Below are positions 4,060 through 5,820 of a stretch of DNA of 5,820 bases, piece by piece. Source of the stretch: JAGQLF01 sp964635995 (GTDB lineage Bacteria > Patescibacteriota > Dojkabacteria > J137); the NCBI GenBank assembly GCA_964635995.1, contig CAZWRA010000049.1, positions 1 to 5,820 of the forward strand, in the 5' to 3' direction. The notes beneath the pieces are model-generated. The model was not told the DNA's origin, ran no database searches, and saw only the letters and a program-made list of their open reading frames with translations. The translations under genes were made by a program, and so were the position numbers. Numbering within the stretch: the first letter of the stretch is position 1; the number at the start of each line of letters is the position of its first letter.

Positions 4060-5820
4060 TTAATCGAGCTCCCAGTTATGAATATTTATAAACCTTTCTT
4101 CAATGCTATTCGCATCTTTAAGACTTACCTCAGCTAAAACTCTATTAGTAAAGTATAGGTATTGAGGGTGGTATAAATAAACAACAGGTGTATCTGAAGC
4201 TATTAGTTCTTGAATTGTATAGTATCTGTCTCGTCTTGCCTCTCGATCCTCTTCAGGATTAAAACTTCTAGCTAAATCTAAAAATCTATCAACTTTAGGA
4301 ACTTGAATAACACTACTCTCTCCTTCTTGTCTGTCTTCATTTTTATCTACTGTCTGCTCTGAACTTGAGTAACCAGCAATATTTAGTCCTGGATATCTAG
4401 ATTGAGAACTGTGATAAAGTTCATATCTATCTGGATCGATAAATGTCTGCATTCCATAAAGAATCACATCAAAAAGACCTGGTGAAAGTAATTGATCATT
4501 AACTTCCTGTAAATTCCATCCATTTGGAGTATCTTCAGTTGCTCTATCTCCAAGCTGTTCTTTCCTATCTATAACAGCATTAATACCAACTTTTGCTAAA
4601 TCAGTTTTTATAGATTTAGCAACCTGACTTCTATCAAAATTATCTACAAAGTACAGTGAAAATTCTAAAACCTCCCCATCTTCATTAGTTCTATATTCAT
4701 CACCAGATTTTAAAGTCCATCCTGCTTCGTCTAACAATTCCTTAGCTCGTTCAATATCATACCTATACCACCCAGCATTTTCATTAAAGTAATAAGATAT
4801 ATCTGGAATTGGTCCAAAGGCTTCTGCTCCTGTTTCTCTTAATGTTTCTTCAATTATTGTCTTTCTATTTATTGCTGAAGAAATTGCTTGTCTTACTCTA
4901 GAATCTTGTAAAAATTCAGGAGCTATAGATGTTCCATCAGGTCTTGTACGCAAGTTGAAATAAAGTGCCCAAAATTGATTATAGAGAACATCACTTACAT
5001 GGGTTTCTATCTGGCTATATTCTTCTAATCTTTCTTTATATTCAACACTTGTTGTTGCTAATGAGTGTACCTCAGCATTTTGAAGTGCTGAGATTAAATC
5101 TTCAAGTGTTCTAAAATATTCAAATTCTATAGTTTGTATATCCATAGAATCTGTATAAAGTTCATGTTTCTTATTTACACTTAAAGTAATTGAATTTGAG
5201 TCAACTGTGTTTAGTTTATACAAACCTGTTCCTACAGGCTTTCTAAAAAGTAACGGATCTGATGAGTCAATGTTAGATGAATTTATATCCTTAGCATATG
5301 CTTCGGGAATTATTTTAAAACTTATTAGTTCTAAGAAATTTGAGAAAATCGGATATGTAACGTTTTTATCCTCATCGCAAATACTGTTAGTCTCAACATC
5401 GGGTTTAGTACATACTCTTATAGTAAAATCATTAATTTTTACCCATTGAAGCTGCTTTAATGTTTTTGTATAACTGTTTGAAGCAGTTTCTTCATCTAAA
5501 CTTGCATATAAATCAAATGTAGCAATTACATCATCAGCTGTTAGATAGTGCTCTCTACCTAATTCACTATCATGCCACTCAACATTTTCTCTTATAGTAA
5601 ACTCATAGTTCGCTCCAGGGAAAATAGTAATAATTTCATTAGCTAAAATTGTTTGTACCCCTCCAACAAAGTTTCCTGTACCATCATCCACAAGTGTATA
5701 TCTTATTAATGGTTCATAAATTAAATTAACTAAATCCTTTTCTAATTGTATATTTGAAGGTAACAATGGATTAATCTTATTAATTTTTTGAACATTCCCT
5801 GTTGCATCACTTCCCATTAC
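4060..5820 (-). CDS. ABC transporter extracytoplasmic solute-binding protein, family 5 (peptide/oligopeptide type), N-terminus off-window
   Basis: A member of the SBP_bac_5 (DppA/OppA-like) superfamily, which captures peptides or related solutes outside the membrane for an ABC importer. From the Met at 5817 there are 585 residues. The frame stays open to the window edge (GTA precedes that ATG), and the visible start already reads into the mature N-lobe (KINPLLP, LVNLIYEPLIRY), so the signal or lipoprotein sequence is missing. Family landmarks: LTADDVIATFDLY (92-104), PVGTGLYKL (194-202), SRVRQAISSAINRKTII (306-322), FGPIPD (334-339), YDIERAKELLDEAGW (353-367), KVDRFLDLAR (508-517), RYYTIQELI (531-539) and the C-terminal PVVYLYHPQYLYF (544-556). 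An acidic, hydrophilic stretch at about 487-504 replaces the usual short link before the KVDRFLD helix. Cys136 and Cys147 could form a disulfide. The substrate cannot be told, and no permease or ATPase gene is visible. The gene precedes mraZ on the same strand, but 161 nt and a separate promoter suggest independent transcription. Confidence 0.92.
   Translation of the reverse strand, partial: VMGSDATGNVQKINKINPLLPSNIQLEKDLVNLIYEPLIRYTLVDDGTGNFVGGVQTILANEIITIFPGANYEFTIRENVEWHDSELGREHYLTADDVIATFDLYASLDEETASNSYTKTLKQLQWVKINDFTIRVCTKPDVETNSICDEDKNVTYPIFSNFLELISFKIIPEAYAKDINSSNIDSSDPLLFRKPVGTGLYKLNTVDSNSITLSVNKKHELYTDSMDIQTIEFEYFRTLEDLISALQNAEVHSLATTSVEYKERLEEYSQIETHVSDVLYNQFWALYFNLRTRPDGTSIAPEFLQDSRVRQAISSAINRKTIIEETLRETGAEAFGPIPDISYYFNENAGWYRYDIERAKELLDEAGWTLKSGDEYRTNEDGEVLEFSLYFVDNFDRSQVAKSIKTDLAKVGINAVIDRKEQLGDRATEDTPNGWNLQEVNDQLLSPGLFDVILYGMQTFIDPDRYELYHSSQSRYPGLNIAGYSSSEQTVDKNEDRQEGESSVIQVPKVDRFLDLARSFNPEEDREARRDRYYTIQELIASDTPVVYLYHPQYLYFTNRVLAEVSLKDANSIEERFINIHNWELD

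Noticed and set aside
5207..5449. Plus-strand open frame of 80 codons inside the solute-binding protein gene
   Set aside because: It is antisense to well-conserved family 5 sequence and has no family resemblance or ribosome-binding site that I can see.
405..5820. Alternative genetic code with UGA as sense codon (seen in some candidate phyla)
   Set aside because: All genes run full length without internal TGA, glycine uses GGN, and the conserved tryptophan I checked in RsmH is TGG.
1..5820. CRISPR array, insertion sequence, integrase or defence system
   Set aside because: I found no regularly spaced repeats, terminal inverted repeats with a transposase, or defence-type protein domains in any frame.

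Overview
The window is AT-rich bacterial DNA using the standard stop codons: TGG encodes Trp, ordinary GGN codons encode Gly, and no gene needs UGA read through. Every confident gene lies on the minus strand, so biological order runs from high to low coordinates. The core is the front of a division and cell-wall (dcw) cluster: mraZ, rsmH, ftsL, then a class B penicillin-binding protein (ftsI/pbpB). The PBP has no C-terminal PASTA domains and is followed by non-coding DNA, not by mur genes. Together with sequence divergence and the solute-binding neighbour, this fits a reduced, candidate-phyla-radiation (Patescibacteria) type genome. That placement is an inference and no phylogenetic marker here proves it.

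Layout: 5820-4060 (minus) is a family 5 (peptide/oligopeptide-type) extracytoplasmic solute-binding protein whose N-terminus and signal sequence lie beyond the window edge. 4059-3899 is a 161-nt gap with a weak hairpin, two direct MraZ-box-like repeats and a perfect TATAAT. mraZ (3898-3458) overlaps rsmH by 8 nt. rsmH continues in frame into ftsL as one 409-codon frame (3465-2236), and ftsI begins 1 nt after that stop. 404-1 has no convincing complete gene. It holds a long imperfect hairpin whose polarity favours the plus strand, an A/T-only hairpin, and a possible plus-strand reading-frame tail at the left edge.

The dcw genes are probably one translationally coupled operon driven from the promoter at about 3922. 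MraZ regulates it, RsmH methylates 16S rRNA, FtsL is a bitopic coiled-coil divisome protein, and FtsI cross-links septal peptidoglycan. The main novelty is the rsmH-ftsL junction, where the two genes are in frame through an A7 run. Removing one A would restore the ordinary ATGA stop/start overlap. The locus is therefore a true fusion, a homopolymer error, or a site where slippage could yield both forms. Other points of interest are divergent MraZ boxes alongside an altered MraZ DNA-contact motif, four cysteines clustered around the PBP active site, and the plus-oriented hairpin at 277-347.
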